DNA of 37,815 bases, taken from Actinomycetota bacterium (lineage in GTDB: Bacteria; Actinomycetota; Geothermincolia; Fen-727; Anoxymicrobiaceae). How positions within the stretch are numbered: the stretch's first letter is position 1; the number at the start of each line of letters is the position of its first letter. The notes below the pieces were generated by a model. That model had not been told where the DNA came from, did no database searches, and saw nothing but the letters and a program-made list of their open reading frames with translations. Shown here piece after piece: positions 1 through 8,911 of this stretch. The stretch is taken from NCBI GenBank assembly GCA_018896525.1, contig JAHIMR010000031.1, forward strand, positions 1 through 37,815, given 5' to 3'. A program made the translations under genes and the position numbers.

Positions 1-2
1 CG

Positions 3-119
3 CTTACCGATGAGCTACAGCAGTACACCAGGGCTCTCGGGCTGACTGAAGCCCTGCTGCTCGGTGGAGCTGATGCCGGAGAAACGCGAGATCAGAAATT
101 ACGACGGGAGGTGCGGTGA
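3..119 (+). CDS. C-terminal end of an unidentified protein (partial)
   Basis: An open frame enters from the left edge and runs 38 codons to a TGA at 117-119. The visible tail is rich in Leu, Ala and Arg and has no motif I recognise. The frame is the only one open across the first 119 bases, and a convergent gene ends 60 bases later, so it is probably the end of a real gene. A weak 7-bp inverted repeat (156-162 with 180-186) lies between the two convergent stops and could be a shared terminator, though it has no T-run. The function cannot be stated. Confidence 0.4.
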   Translation, partial: LTDELQQYTRALGLTEALLLGGADAGETRDQKLRREVR

Positions 120-180
120 TGGGTGGGGAAAGTGAGTTGTATCTCCGTTATAACAGAATAGCCATATTATTTGATAACTG

Positions 181-1167
181 CTATTCACTGTCAATTGAGC
201 AAGCCGATTCCCCGATACTCCCGCCCGCCGGTGACGGCTCACCGTTTTTTATGGCCGTTTTCCGTAGCGACAACAGGTGCACCAGCTCCGCCCCCAGGAA
301 TATGACTATCCCAATCAGGTACAGCCAGATAAGGATGCCGATGATAACGCCTATCGTCCCGTAGAGCGCCTGCGTCTTGGCCATGTGCACGAAGTAGTAG
401 CTGAACCCCCAATCGATGATGTGAAAAAGGACCGCAGCCACCAGCGCACCTCCAGCCGCCTCCTTGAACTCCGGCCGCTCCTGGGGGACCAGGATATACA
501 TGGCGGTAAGGATCAGGGAAGCGATAGTCAGACTCAGCAGCGTGCTGACGATGAACGAGCCCGACGTCCATAGAGAGCCGGCGTGCTTGGACATCCACGA
601 CATCAGTGACGAGGACGCCAAGTTCAAGCCTATCGCCACTGCACCCAGGAACCCCAGGATGAACAGGATTCCCAGCGCCAGCAGCTTTCTCTTCCAGTAT
701 CTCTTCTTGTGGTTCTCCCAGATGATGCAGGTGCCTATTTCCAATGACTTTGCTATCCTGGTGCCGGTCCATAGGAGGCCTAACAGCCCGATTGTCCCTA
801 CCAGGTGGCGGCTGGCAACCACGCCGTCCAGGATGCTCTTGAGCGTGCCGCCAAAGTCGGGGAACAGCTCGAGTATATGATTAATGATCTCCTGCTGTAG
901 CGCAGGGTCCGATTTCAGCACGAAACCCAGTATCGCGGAGACAAGTAGCAACAACGGGAAGATGGCCATGAAGCAGTGGTAGGCGAAGTACGCGGACGTC
1001 AGGGTCATCCTGTGACGGCCGAAGTCCCTGATAGCCTGCGTCAACAGGGAAATCGACGGATGCCTGGCCGAAAGGGCGCGAAAGCCCCTGACGGCGTCCG
1101 TTTTCCACCTCCGGAGTATGCCCGGAGAGCCTTCTTTTTTCTTCGGTGGCTTTGCATCACGCGACAT
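181..1167 (-). CDS. YihY/virulence factor BrkB family membrane protein
   Basis: This 328-residue protein matches the YihY/BrkB family (formerly mislabelled ribonuclease BN). The hydrophilic N-terminus leads into the family signature around residues 45-85, where a 'RDFGRHRMTL..AYFAYH' stretch precedes the first long hydrophobic segment. Further hydrophobic segments follow, six in all by eye, with a short charged C-terminal tail. Members are inner-membrane proteins of largely unknown function. The ATG is preceded by a purine-rich GGGGGAAA about 7 bases upstream. The gene stands alone, convergent with the partial gene at the left edge and divergent from the secreted protein at 1432. The family assignment is firm; the role is not known. 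Confidence 0.9.
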   Translation of the reverse strand: MSRDAKPPKKKEGSPGILRRWKTDAVRGFRALSARHPSISLLTQAIRDFGRHRMTLTSAYFAYHCFMAIFPLLLLVSAILGFVLKSDPALQQEIINHILELFPDFGGTLKSILDGVVASRHLVGTIGLLGLLWTGTRIAKSLEIGTCIIWENHKKRYWKRKLLALGILFILGFLGAVAIGLNLASSSLMSWMSKHAGSLWTSGSFIVSTLLSLTIASLILTAMYILVPQERPEFKEAAGGALVAAVLFHIIDWGFSYYFVHMAKTQALYGTIGVIIGILIWLYLIGIVIFLGAELVHLLSLRKTAIKNGEPSPAGGSIGESACSIDSE

Positions 1168-1287
1168 TGATCCGTTTCCCCCATGCTGTCGATACCCGGT
1201 GAATCATATAACGAATGTTGCGTCTGGTGCCGACACAGGTCCAATATATCACATTAACAACAATATCAACATCAACCCCATCCTCAA

Positions 1288-1328
1288 CAAAATGACACAC
1301 TGGTGCCTGGCACCAGTGTGTCATTTTG
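1288..1328. repeat. Perfect 20-bp-arm hairpin, repeat family A (copy 1)
   Basis: The arms 1288-1307 and 1309-1328 are exact reverse complements around one central T. The core is TGGTGCC-T-GGCACCA and the outer arm is AAAATGACACAC. Three related hairpins occur at 12883, 13111 and 14758 with the same core but different outer arms that remain self-complementary. It lies between two divergent genes, so it is not a simple terminator. Confidence 0.9.
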
Positions 1329-1431
1329 GGGCTGCCTGCGTATAAAGAACGAAGAAAGCGAAAGACCGGGTTCAGTAGGAGCGGTGTTATTCCGAAGTCA
1401 ATAACAGGGCCGGATTTCCCGGGAGGGAGTA

Positions 1432-4400
1432 ATGATGAGGAAGTTCATCTCATGGGTTGTGGTGGTTCTGGTCGTGGTAGCTATGGTCGTGGCCACCGGC
1501 AGTATCACCAATTGCACCCGTAAAGGCGCGGGCCTCTCGGTGGCCCTGACAGTGACTGAGCGCTCCGGTGTGGCAAGGCAGTCGGAGCCGGTCACCTCCG
1601 GGGTTCCCCTTGCCAGGGCACATGACATCAAGTCCACCGGCGTGCTCAAGGTGGTGGACGAAGGCGGCCGGGAGGTGCCCGCGCAGTTCGAGGTGACCTC
1701 ACGGTGGGGCGGCGGCCCGGCAGATGGAAGTCTGCCGATACGGTGGCTGCTGGTTGATTTTCAGGCAACTGTCGCCGCGAGCGGCTCGAGCACTTACTAC
1801 CTGCAGGAGGGAGGGTCCGGCGATAGCGCCAACACCGGGCTGAACCTGGTCCGTGATGACTCGCAGTACCTGGAGATCGACACCGGGGCGGCGCGTTTCC
1901 GGTTCAACAAGTCGAGCTTTACCCTCTTCGACACGGTATCGGTGGGAGGAAATCAACTGGTGTCATCTTCGGCCTCGTCGGGCATGGAGGTCACCGCAAG
2001 CTCAGGACAGAAGTCGGCCTCGTCGGGGGCGGCTCCCGACGAGGTGGTCCTGGAGACAGACGGGCCGATGCGCAAGACGGTCAGGGTGCATGGCCTCATG
2101 GCGGGAGCCGCGGGGAACCTGCTTGATTATACCGCCAGGATATCGCTGTTCGCCGGGAGCGGCGTGGCGAGGGTGACGTTGACCGCCGGAAACCCGCAGG
2201 AGACCGCCGCGGAGAGCGGCCAGCCGCTGTTGTACGACATAGGGTGTCCCAACAGCGCGGTGTTCCGCGACCTCACTGTGGGGCTTGATTGCGCGGTGGG
2301 GTCTGGCGGAAAACTGCGGCTGGGCGGTGAGGGCGTGAGCAGCCTCGATGTCAGCCCGGGCACTCTCGAGATATACCAGGACTCCAGCGGGACCGGCAAC
2401 TGGGATTATCACCGGGGCAACCATCCCCGGCCGGAGAGTTACGTGTCGTTCCGGGGCTACAAGATCTACCAGAACGGCACGGAGGTCTCGTCGGGGGAGC
2501 AGCCGACGCCGTGGCTGGACTACTCCGGCGCCTCGGGTGGCGTCGCGGTGGCGACCAGGGAATTCTGGCAGAACTATCCCAAGGCGCTCCGCGGGGAGAG
2601 CGGCCGGGTAGAGGCCGCGCTCTTCCCGGAGGAGTACGCGGGCGATTTCTCGCTACGTCCCGGGGAGCAGAAGACACACGACACCATGTTCTTCTTCCAC
2701 GACCCCGGGATTGACGCCGGGGCCATCGACGCTGTGGCCAGCGGCGTGAACGATCCTCTCTTCGCCGCGGCTTCACCCGCTTACTATCTGTCCACCGGCG
2801 CGTTCGGGCGGGTCACCGGGGTGAGCGAAGATGCAGAGTTCGAAGCCTACGAGGAGCTGAACCGTTCCACGCTGGATGGTAAGGATATGGACGGTATCGA
2901 GCACAACCTCTTCCAGGTCATCAGAGACGCGGAGTTCTACTCCTGGCAGGATTACGGGGAGGTCCCGGTCGATTACGAGAACGGCGGCACCGCGATGTTC
3001 AACGACAAGTACAACTTCAGCCTGGGGATGATGCTGCAGTTCGCCCGATCCGGGGACCACCGGTGGTTTGAACTGGCAGAGGCGGCCTGCCGGCATACGG
3101 CCGACCTGGATGTGATTCACTACGACGGTGATGTGGACGCATGGTGGGAGGGCGGGTTCTTCGGGAACGGCAACCACGACGAGGACGGTAACTCCAACCC
3201 CAACAGGAACTACAACAGCCCCCACCCCGACCTTACATTCGGGACCCCCGGGCTTATGCAGCTCTACTACATGACCGGGTACATGCCCGCGTACGACACC
3301 GCGGTTGAGATCGCCGAGAACGTCAAGTACCGCTACGACAACAGCTTCGGGCGCGGCAACGGTGAGGGCTACGCCGAGTCTCCCGACGACGAGAACGACT
3401 GCCAGGAGGGAAGGCCTTTCGCCCATTCCCTGTGGGTGCTGGTCGATGCCTACCGCGCCACCGGGGACAGCGGATACCTGGATACCGCGGAGTGGGTAGT
3501 AGAGAACTCGCGGCAGGCGACTGACCTGTTCATCACTGATCCGGTCTCCGGGGACAAGCGTTTCACCAAGATGTTCATGTGGGACCTCCTGGAGTTCGCC
3601 CTGGGCAGGTACCTGGACCTCTGCGCCGAGATGGGGCGCTCGGACGGCTCGGGAGCCCGCGACCAGCTCCTGGAGATGACCCGGCAGGAGGCACAGGTGA
3701 TGTGGCAGACCGACGATAGGGGCAACAAGGGTGTGCCGTACACCTGGATGAGGGACGGTACCCCCTGGGGTTGGGAGGGGTACAAGGTGGCGGTGAACGT
3801 CTGCAACTGGCACCTGCTCACCGCCGACGCGCTCACCTACGGGTACCTGTACGGGGGGGACGCGAGCCTGCTGGACAGGGCGGCGGAGGCGATGAAGACG
3901 GGGTCGGACCCTAACCTCGAATACTACCGGCCGGAGTACACCGCTACCAAAGAGGTCACCAACAGCGCCAACTTCGGCCTGGTCTACCAGTATTACCGGG
4001 ACCCGCCGGGGGACGTCCCATCCGACGACCCAAGCGCCCAGTTTCACGAGTGGATATGCCTGGAGAACCCGGGTGGTGAGTCGGCGGATGTAGAGGTCAC
4101 CTACTACCTGGGTGACGGAAGCAGCAGCATCCAGGCGGTGGAGGTGCCGTCCAGGAGTCGGCGCACCGTCAACGTGAACGAAGCGGTGGGGAGCGGGAAG
4201 GACGTGTCGGCCACGGTGGAGAGCGACGTGCCCATCGTTGCCGAGCGACCCATGTACTTCAATTACCACGGCGCCTGGCCCGGCGGCCACTGTGAACTCG
4301 GGGCTACCGGAACCTCGGAGAAGTGGTACTTCGCCGAGGGGTGTACCCGGCCGGGGTTCGAGCAGTGGATAACGCTCGAGAACCCGGGGGATACCGACGG

Positions 4401-5313
4401 CCTGGCGACCCTCACCTACATGCTGGAGGGTGAGGCCGGCAGAGTACAGGAAATAAGCGCGCCCGGGGGCTGCCGGACCACCATTAACGTGAACGAGTTC
4501 CTGGGGGAAGGCCACGACGTCTCTACGTTGGTGGAGAGCAGCGTCCCTTTAGCGGCAGAGCGTCCAATGTACTTCCGGTACCGTGACAAGTGGTCCGGGG
4601 GCCACGACGTGGTTGGGGCGACCTCCCCATCGGAATCGTGGTACTTCGCGGAGGGTACCACCAGGTCAAACGAGTATGACGGCAGCTACGAGCAGTGGCT
4701 CTGTCTGCAGAACCCCAACGGGGAGGAGGCGCACGCCCAGGTCTGCTTCATGCTGGACGGCGGGGGAGAGATCGCGAGAGAGTACACGGTGCCACCGACA
4801 AGCCGCCTGACTGTTGACGTGAACCTGGAGGTCGGGCCGGACCGTGATGTGAGCACCCGCGTGGAGTCCGACCGGCCCCTGGTGGCCGAGCGCCCCCTCT
4901 ACTTCCTGTTCCGCGGGGCGTGGGAAGGAGGCCACGACGTGGTGGGGGCGCTGGAGCCCGGCACAACCTGGCACTTCGCCGAGGGGTGCACCCGGGATGG
5001 TTTTCACACCTGGCTGTGCCTGGGCAACCCGCAGCAGGAGCAGGTGGAGGCCACCGTGGATTACTTCCTGGGGAGCGGGAGGAACGAGGCGAGGACGATA
5101 CTGCTTCCGCCGCTCAGTCGCTCCACCGTGGACGTCAACATGGACGTCGGGCCTGGGGAGGACGTCAGCATGCGGGTAACTGCTGGCGCGCCGATAGTCG
5201 CCGAGCGGCCCACGTACTTCAACTACCACGGCATGTGGCCCGGCGGCCACGACGTGGTGGGCTCAACCGGCACCGGCACGACCTGGCATTTCGCCGAGGG
5301 GTGCACCCGGTAG
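1432..5313 (+). CDS. Large secreted protein: RIFT-barrel/alpha-toroid carbohydrate-active-like region plus YFAEG repeats
   Basis: This 1293-residue protein starts with a hydrophobic signal or anchor segment (residues 5-24). A beta-rich region of about residues 30-430 looks like the RIFT-barrel N-terminus of PcRGLX/YetA-type polysaccharide lyase-like proteins. An alpha-helical region of about 480-830, rich in Trp, Tyr, Asp and His, resembles an (alpha/alpha) toroid. From about residue 867 there are four repeats of ~105 residues with the hallmarks 'YFAEG.TR..F..W..L.NP', 'ERPMYF' and 'GGHDVVG', a DUF5719-like, probably cell-surface, beta module. The protein stops nine residues into a fifth repeat. 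A GGAGGGAG ribosome site precedes tandem ATGs at 1432 and 1435. The substrate is unknown, so the enzymatic role is an inference from fold resemblance. Confidence 0.75.
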   Translation: MMRKFISWVVVVLVVVAMVVATGSITNCTRKGAGLSVALTVTERSGVARQSEPVTSGVPLARAHDIKSTGVLKVVDEGGREVPAQFEVTSRWGGGPADGSLPIRWLLVDFQATVAASGSSTYYLQEGGSGDSANTGLNLVRDDSQYLEIDTGAARFRFNKSSFTLFDTVSVGGNQLVSSSASSGMEVTASSGQKSASSGAAPDEVVLETDGPMRKTVRVHGLMAGAAGNLLDYTARISLFAGSGVARVTLTAGNPQETAAESGQPLLYDIGCPNSAVFRDLTVGLDCAVGSGGKLRLGGEGVSSLDVSPGTLEIYQDSSGTGNWDYHRGNHPRPESYVSFRGYKIYQNGTEVSSGEQPTPWLDYSGASGGVAVATREFWQNYPKALRGESGRVEAALFPEEYAGDFSLRPGEQKTHDTMFFFHDPGIDAGAIDAVASGVNDPLFAAASPAYYLSTGAFGRVTGVSEDAEFEAYEELNRSTLDGKDMDGIEHNLFQVIRDAEFYSWQDYGEVPVDYENGGTAMFNDKYNFSLGMMLQFARSGDHRWFELAEAACRHTADLDVIHYDGDVDAWWEGGFFGNGNHDEDGNSNPNRNYNSPHPDLTFGTPGLMQLYYMTGYMPAYDTAVEIAENVKYRYDNSFGRGNGEGYAESPDDENDCQEGRPFAHSLWVLVDAYRATGDSGYLDTAEWVVENSRQATDLFITDPVSGDKRFTKMFMWDLLEFALGRYLDLCAEMGRSDGSGARDQLLEMTRQEAQVMWQTDDRGNKGVPYTWMRDGTPWGWEGYKVAVNVCNWHLLTADALTYGYLYGGDASLLDRAAEAMKTGSDPNLEYYRPEYTATKEVTNSANFGLVYQYYRDPPGDVPSDDPSAQFHEWICLENPGGESADVEVTYYLGDGSSSIQAVEVPSRSRRTVNVNEAVGSGKDVSATVESDVPIVAERPMYFNYHGAWPGGHCELGATGTSEKWYFAEGCTRPGFEQWITLENPGDTDGLATLTYMLEGEAGRVQEISAPGGCRTTINVNEFLGEGHDVSTLVESSVPLAAERPMYFRYRDKWSGGHDVVGATSPSESWYFAEGTTRSNEYDGSYEQWLCLQNPNGEEAHAQVCFMLDGGGEIAREYTVPPTSRLTVDVNLEVGPDRDVSTRVESDRPLVAERPLYFLFRGAWEGGHDVVGALEPGTTWHFAEGCTRDGFHTWLCLGNPQQEQVEATVDYFLGSGRNEARTILLPPLSRSTVDVNMDVGPGEDVSMRVTAGAPIVAERPTYFNYHGMWPGGHDVVGSTGTGTTWHFAEGCTR
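4027..5310 (+). repeat. Four protein-level tandem repeats, ~105 codons each, plus a fragment of a fifth
   Basis: Units start near 4030, 4321, 4636 and 4966, each carrying the FAEG, NP, ERPMYF and GGHD landmarks. The array ends at 5310 with only the FAEGCTR start of another unit before the TAG. The same module is found four times in the gene at 8912. Confidence 0.8.
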
Positions 5314-5401
5314 TCGAGGAGTTGTTGTCCCCATCACCTCAACCCTCTCCCCTTACCCCCTAGAGTCGCGACTTTATTCGCTTCTTCATGGTAGTGCGCA
5401 C

Positions 5402-6055
5402 TCAAGAGCCTCTCTTGCCAAAGTACCTCCCCAGCATGAAGTGAGTTGGGAAAAGCATCAGCCAGAAGTACTGGGCGGCACCCACGTTGATGAGCGCGAT
5501 TGGCATGGAGAGGAGGAAGATAAGCCCGGTGTTCAGGAAAGCGAACGTCGCGTGGCGCCCGGATATGTCTTTGTACTGTTCATCGACGAGGCGTTTGTTG
5601 TCTGTGGCGTACCACCACATGAGCGCGAGGATGAGCGACGGCACGGCCCAGCTGCCGGCGTAGAACATAGTCGCGATCTCGGTGGACGGGTACTCGCTGA
5701 AGAGGGCGGCGGTAAACGGTATGAACACGATGCACATGAGAAGCATCAGGTTCATCCACAGGAACAAGGAGGTGTGCCGCCTGATTACCCTGAACATCAT
5801 GTGGTGGAAGATCCAGAAGAAGCCGATTATGACGAAGCTCATGATGAAAGCGGCGAACTTAGGCCAGAGCGCCCATATCTCGGCGGGCAGTTTCACGTCG
5901 GCAAACTGCTGGGATACCTGTGGCACGTCTATGTTAAGGACCAGCAACGTTATCGCCACCGCGAAGACCCCGTCGCTGAACGCGGCTATGCGGTCGACGC
6001 CGATGCCCTTGTCATCGGCTGCTGTCTCCTGTTGCGCTGCCCGCTCGTCTTCCAT
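5402..6055 (-). CDS. TMEM175/DUF1211 family channel-like membrane protein
   Basis: This is a 217-residue membrane protein. Residues 22-40 carry the family hallmark 'R..AFSDGVFAVAITLLVL', which in TMEM175 proteins forms the selectivity helix of a lysosomal or bacterial K+ channel. Later hydrophobic segments include the conserved 'FW..HH' region, and a second hydrophobic half gives about six segments in total. I chose the ATG at 6055 because GGGAGGT sits just upstream. An in-frame ATG at 6166 would add 37 residues without a good ribosome site and without family similarity. The neighbours suggest no functional link. Potassium transport is inferred from the family. Confidence 0.85.
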   Translation of the reverse strand: MEDERAAQQETAADDKGIGVDRIAAFSDGVFAVAITLLVLNIDVPQVSQQFADVKLPAEIWALWPKFAAFIMSFVIIGFFWIFHHMMFRVIRRHTSLFLWMNLMLLMCIVFIPFTAALFSEYPSTEIATMFYAGSWAVPSLILALMWWYATDNKRLVDEQYKDISGRHATFAFLNTGLIFLLSMPIALINVGAAQYFWLMLFPTHFMLGRYFGKRGS

Positions 6056-6223
6056 ACGACCTCCCGTGAAAACGTATTCCCGCAGATACTTTGCCGCCCG
6101 CGCCTGGTTTCCCTTGTCCCTGGTGGGATGAATGCAAAAGTGTGGGTGATATGATCGGCGTTGCAAATCAATGGCCGCCGAAATCCCGGGAAGCGATAGA
6201 GGCCTTTACGTGAAGGAGTGACG

Positions 6224-7987
6224 ATGTTCGACCTGATACTGGAGAACGCGAGCGTCCTGGACGGTTCCGGCAGGGAGCCGTACAGTTCAGATATCGGGAT
6301 AAAGGGAGCCGCCATTGAGCGGATAGGCAACCTGGAAGGCGCGGAGGCGGAGCGCCGCGTCGACGTCGCCGGGCGGACGGTCTGCCCCGGGTTCATCGAC
6401 GTTCACTCCCACGCCGACCTGGCCTACTTCCGCCCGGACCACGCGGAGCTGCTGTCCCCCCTGGTGAAACAGGGCATAACCACGTTCGTGGGAGGGAACT
6501 GCGGGATGGGCCTCGCCCCGGTAACCAGGGAGCACCGTGATGGCCAGAAGCTCTACCTGGAGGTCTTCACCCAGATGAACTTCGAGAAGGACGTTCGCTG
6601 GAACACCATGGGCAGCTTCATGGACATGATCGAGAAGGAAGGTGTCCTCCTCAACACCGCCCTGCTTGCCCCACACGGCATGATGCGGATATCCGCCCTG
6701 GGTATGGAGATGACGCTGGCCGACGATGAGGCCATCTCCCGCATGAGGAGGTCGCTTGACGAGTCCCTGGAGGCCGGCGCCTTCGGGCTCTCCACCGGGC
6801 TCCAGTACTTCCCCGGGAACCAGTCCGACACCAGGGAGCTGGTGGAGCTCGGGAAATCACTGAAGCAGCACGACGCGATATTCACCAGCCATATGCGCTC
6901 GTATACCAACACGACCCTCCCCCTGGCGATCGACGAGGTGGCGCAGGTCGCGAGGGAGAACGACATATACGGCCACGTGTCGCACATTTTCAGCATGCCC
7001 TGGTTCGGCCCGCTCCACCGCCCGGCGCTGAAGGCGCTGAAGTGGCTGGCCCGGCACGCCGACTTCTCATCCCGGGTGGTGCCGGACTTCCTGATAGAAG
7101 CGGAGATGAAGAGTTTACTGGGGAAGATTGAGCGTCACCGGAACTCCGGTGTGCAGATAGGGATGGATGTGATGCCCACCACCGCCGGGTTCACGCATCT
7201 CATGGCTTTTTTCCCCTCCTGGGCGCTGACCGGGGGCAGGGAGAAGGTCCTTGGCCGCGCCAAAGACAGGACGGTCAGAAAGGAGATGCTCAAGGACATC
7301 GAGACCGGCCGCCCCAAGTGGCCGCACAGGGGCAAGAACGACTGGTCGCTGAACATCATGCGGCAGTTGGGTTGGGACGCGGTGACGGTGATGGCGGTCC
7401 ACAGCGAGAAGAACAAGTGCCTGGAGGGGCGCAACTTCGCCGACCTGGGTAGCGAGCGGGGCAAGCACCCGTTTGACGTGATGTGCGACCTTCTCATCGA
7501 GGAGGACGGGCGGGTCCTGGTCTTCGAGTCGATGTCCGAGCCGGATGATTACTTCACCGAGAAGTACACATTCCCGGCCCTGGAGGACCCCCGGACGATG
7601 GTGACAACCGACACAATCCTGATGGGGATCGGCAGGCCTTCGTATCTCTTCTACGGTTGTTACCCCAAGTTCATCAACCGCTATGTCTTCGACAAGAAGC
7701 TGATCGACCTGCCAAGCGCCGTCGCCCGGTGCACCTCGCTGCCGGCTGCCAGTTTCGGCATCAAGAACCGGGGGCTTGTCAGGGAAGGTTACTTCGCCGA
7801 CCTGCTGGTCATGGACCCGGAGAACTTCAAAACAGAGGCGGTGTTCCGGGACCCCGAGCGTCATCCCGAAGGGCTGGACATGGTGATAATCAACGGCCGT
7901 GTGGTGCTCTCAGACGGCGAGCTCCACCCCGGGATGACGCCAGGTAGAGTGCTACGCAGAAACGACCAGCCTGTGCCGGGGGAATAA
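6224..7987 (+). CDS. N-acyl-D-amino-acid deacylase (D-aminoacylase) family amidohydrolase
   Basis: This 587-residue metal-dependent hydrolase of the amidohydrolase superfamily begins with the small beta domain ('LILENASVLDGSG'). It carries the metal-binding 'FIDVHSHAD' (His61, His63) and the D-aminoacylase-type 'GGNCGMG' with Cys93. Later come 'SHMRSY' and 'HVSHIFSM' histidines, a 'TTDT' aspartate and a C-terminal 'GYFADLLVMDP' strand that closes the beta domain. Members remove acyl groups from N-acyl-D-amino acids; some act on dipeptides or hydantoin-like rings. A GAAGGAG ribosome site lies 6 bases before the ATG at 6224, while the GTG at 6218 directly abuts it and is less likely. It stands alone, so the physiological substrate is unknown. 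Confidence 0.85.
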   Translation: MFDLILENASVLDGSGREPYSSDIGIKGAAIERIGNLEGAEAERRVDVAGRTVCPGFIDVHSHADLAYFRPDHAELLSPLVKQGITTFVGGNCGMGLAPVTREHRDGQKLYLEVFTQMNFEKDVRWNTMGSFMDMIEKEGVLLNTALLAPHGMMRISALGMEMTLADDEAISRMRRSLDESLEAGAFGLSTGLQYFPGNQSDTRELVELGKSLKQHDAIFTSHMRSYTNTTLPLAIDEVAQVARENDIYGHVSHIFSMPWFGPLHRPALKALKWLARHADFSSRVVPDFLIEAEMKSLLGKIERHRNSGVQIGMDVMPTTAGFTHLMAFFPSWALTGGREKVLGRAKDRTVRKEMLKDIETGRPKWPHRGKNDWSLNIMRQLGWDAVTVMAVHSEKNKCLEGRNFADLGSERGKHPFDVMCDLLIEEDGRVLVFESMSEPDDYFTEKYTFPALEDPRTMVTTDTILMGIGRPSYLFYGCYPKFINRYVFDKKLIDLPSAVARCTSLPAASFGIKNRGLVREGYFADLLVMDPENFKTEAVFRDPERHPEGLDMVIINGRVVLSDGELHPGMTPGRVLRRNDQPVPGE

Positions 7988-8172
7988 ACGCCGCGACTCA
8001 GTGCCCCGGTCCATGGATACGGTTAAGCACCGAGAGCGTCGAAGCGCCGCTCCGGCAAGGCGCGCGACCGAGACGTACTCCTGTAGTACTTCGAGGGAGC
8101 GGAACGCAGCCGGTGTGGATGCAGCGGCATTCGAATGCCAGCGTATCTATGGAGCGGGGTACTCAGGCCGTG
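7988..8172. other. Non-coding interval with several short palindromes (possible structured RNA or repeat)
   Basis: No convincing gene lies here. Small inverted repeats follow each other: GCGCC/GGCGC (8044-8048, 8059-8063), GTACT/AGTAC (8075-8079, 8085-8089) and the 14-bp perfect palindrome GGCATTCGAATGCC (8126-8139). The interval separates two convergent genes. It could be a terminator region, a dispersed repeat or an RNA; I cannot decide. Confidence 0.35.
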
Positions 8173-8655
8173 CTACTTATCATGCTCTTTCGGGACGTAG
8201 CGGGGATAGACCGTTATCCTATCCTTGGAGGGCTTGAGGATTACAAACCGGAATATCGCGGATACGACCGCCGTAGCCGCCGCGAAACAGAGGAGCGTAA
8301 TCCACAGGGCGGAGCTTCCGGCGAACACCATGGCCACGATACAGCCGACGACCACGGCCAGGGCGATTAGAAACACGACGAGGGAGGCGATCCGGGCCTT
8401 CCCCCCCTCTTCCTTGCCGGTCGTTTCCATGACGATGGACTCAATCGCGGCGCACTCGGCGCAGAGGGCGTCCTCTATGGGTATGGTTATCCCGCAACGG
8501 GCGCAGGCCCCGAACTCGTCGGGAGGGATGATCGTCCCGTCACCTTCTATGTGCCTCTGGATGGAACCGCACTTGTCGCAGATTCGCAGGTAGGGCCCCA
8601 GGTTGTGCCCACATACGACGCAGGCTCTATCGGGATACTTGTTTAAGCGTGCCAT
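8173..8655 (-). CDS. Double zinc-ribbon protein with two transmembrane segments
   Basis: This is a 160-residue protein of unknown function. Two four-cysteine zinc ribbons are clear: Cys12/15 with Cys26/29, and Cys51/54 with Cys65/68. After a charged linker come two hydrophobic segments (about residues 88-110 and 115-135) and a short basic tail. The layout suggests a cytoplasmic metal-binding head on a membrane hairpin. A GGAAGG ribosome site precedes the ATG by about 6 bases. It is divergent from the large secreted protein at 8912 and shares an AT-rich 256-base interval with it. It has no recognised enzymatic motif. Confidence 0.75.
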   Translation of the reverse strand: MARLNKYPDRACVVCGHNLGPYLRICDKCGSIQRHIEGDGTIIPPDEFGACARCGITIPIEDALCAECAAIESIVMETTGKEEGGKARIASLVVFLIALAVVVGCIVAMVFAGSSALWITLLCFAAATAVVSAIFRFVILKPSKDRITVYPRYVPKEHDK

Positions 8656-8911
8656 CTGCAGCCTTCCGTACTCTTCTTACCGTCAGCCCTTTCGGTTCAT
8701 GCGGCTTTCATGAAGCATGTCTCGATGACTGCCTTACCGGTTACTATAATAACACTAACAAAACCCGGAGCGTTGAAGCATTCCAGTAGATCGACGTACA
8801 CAAAGGCCTTTCTCCAAACGTATAATATAGTATAGATAGGGAAAGCATGGTACCCCGTTCCACTCGAGGGACGGCCCCGTTGTTTCCGGGAACCAATCGG
8901 AAGGAATCCTG

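Noticed and set aside
2773-4515. Leftward 580-codon open frame
   Set aside because: It is antisense to the secreted protein at 1432; in GC-rich genes the opposite frame stays open, and the product has no protein-like pattern.
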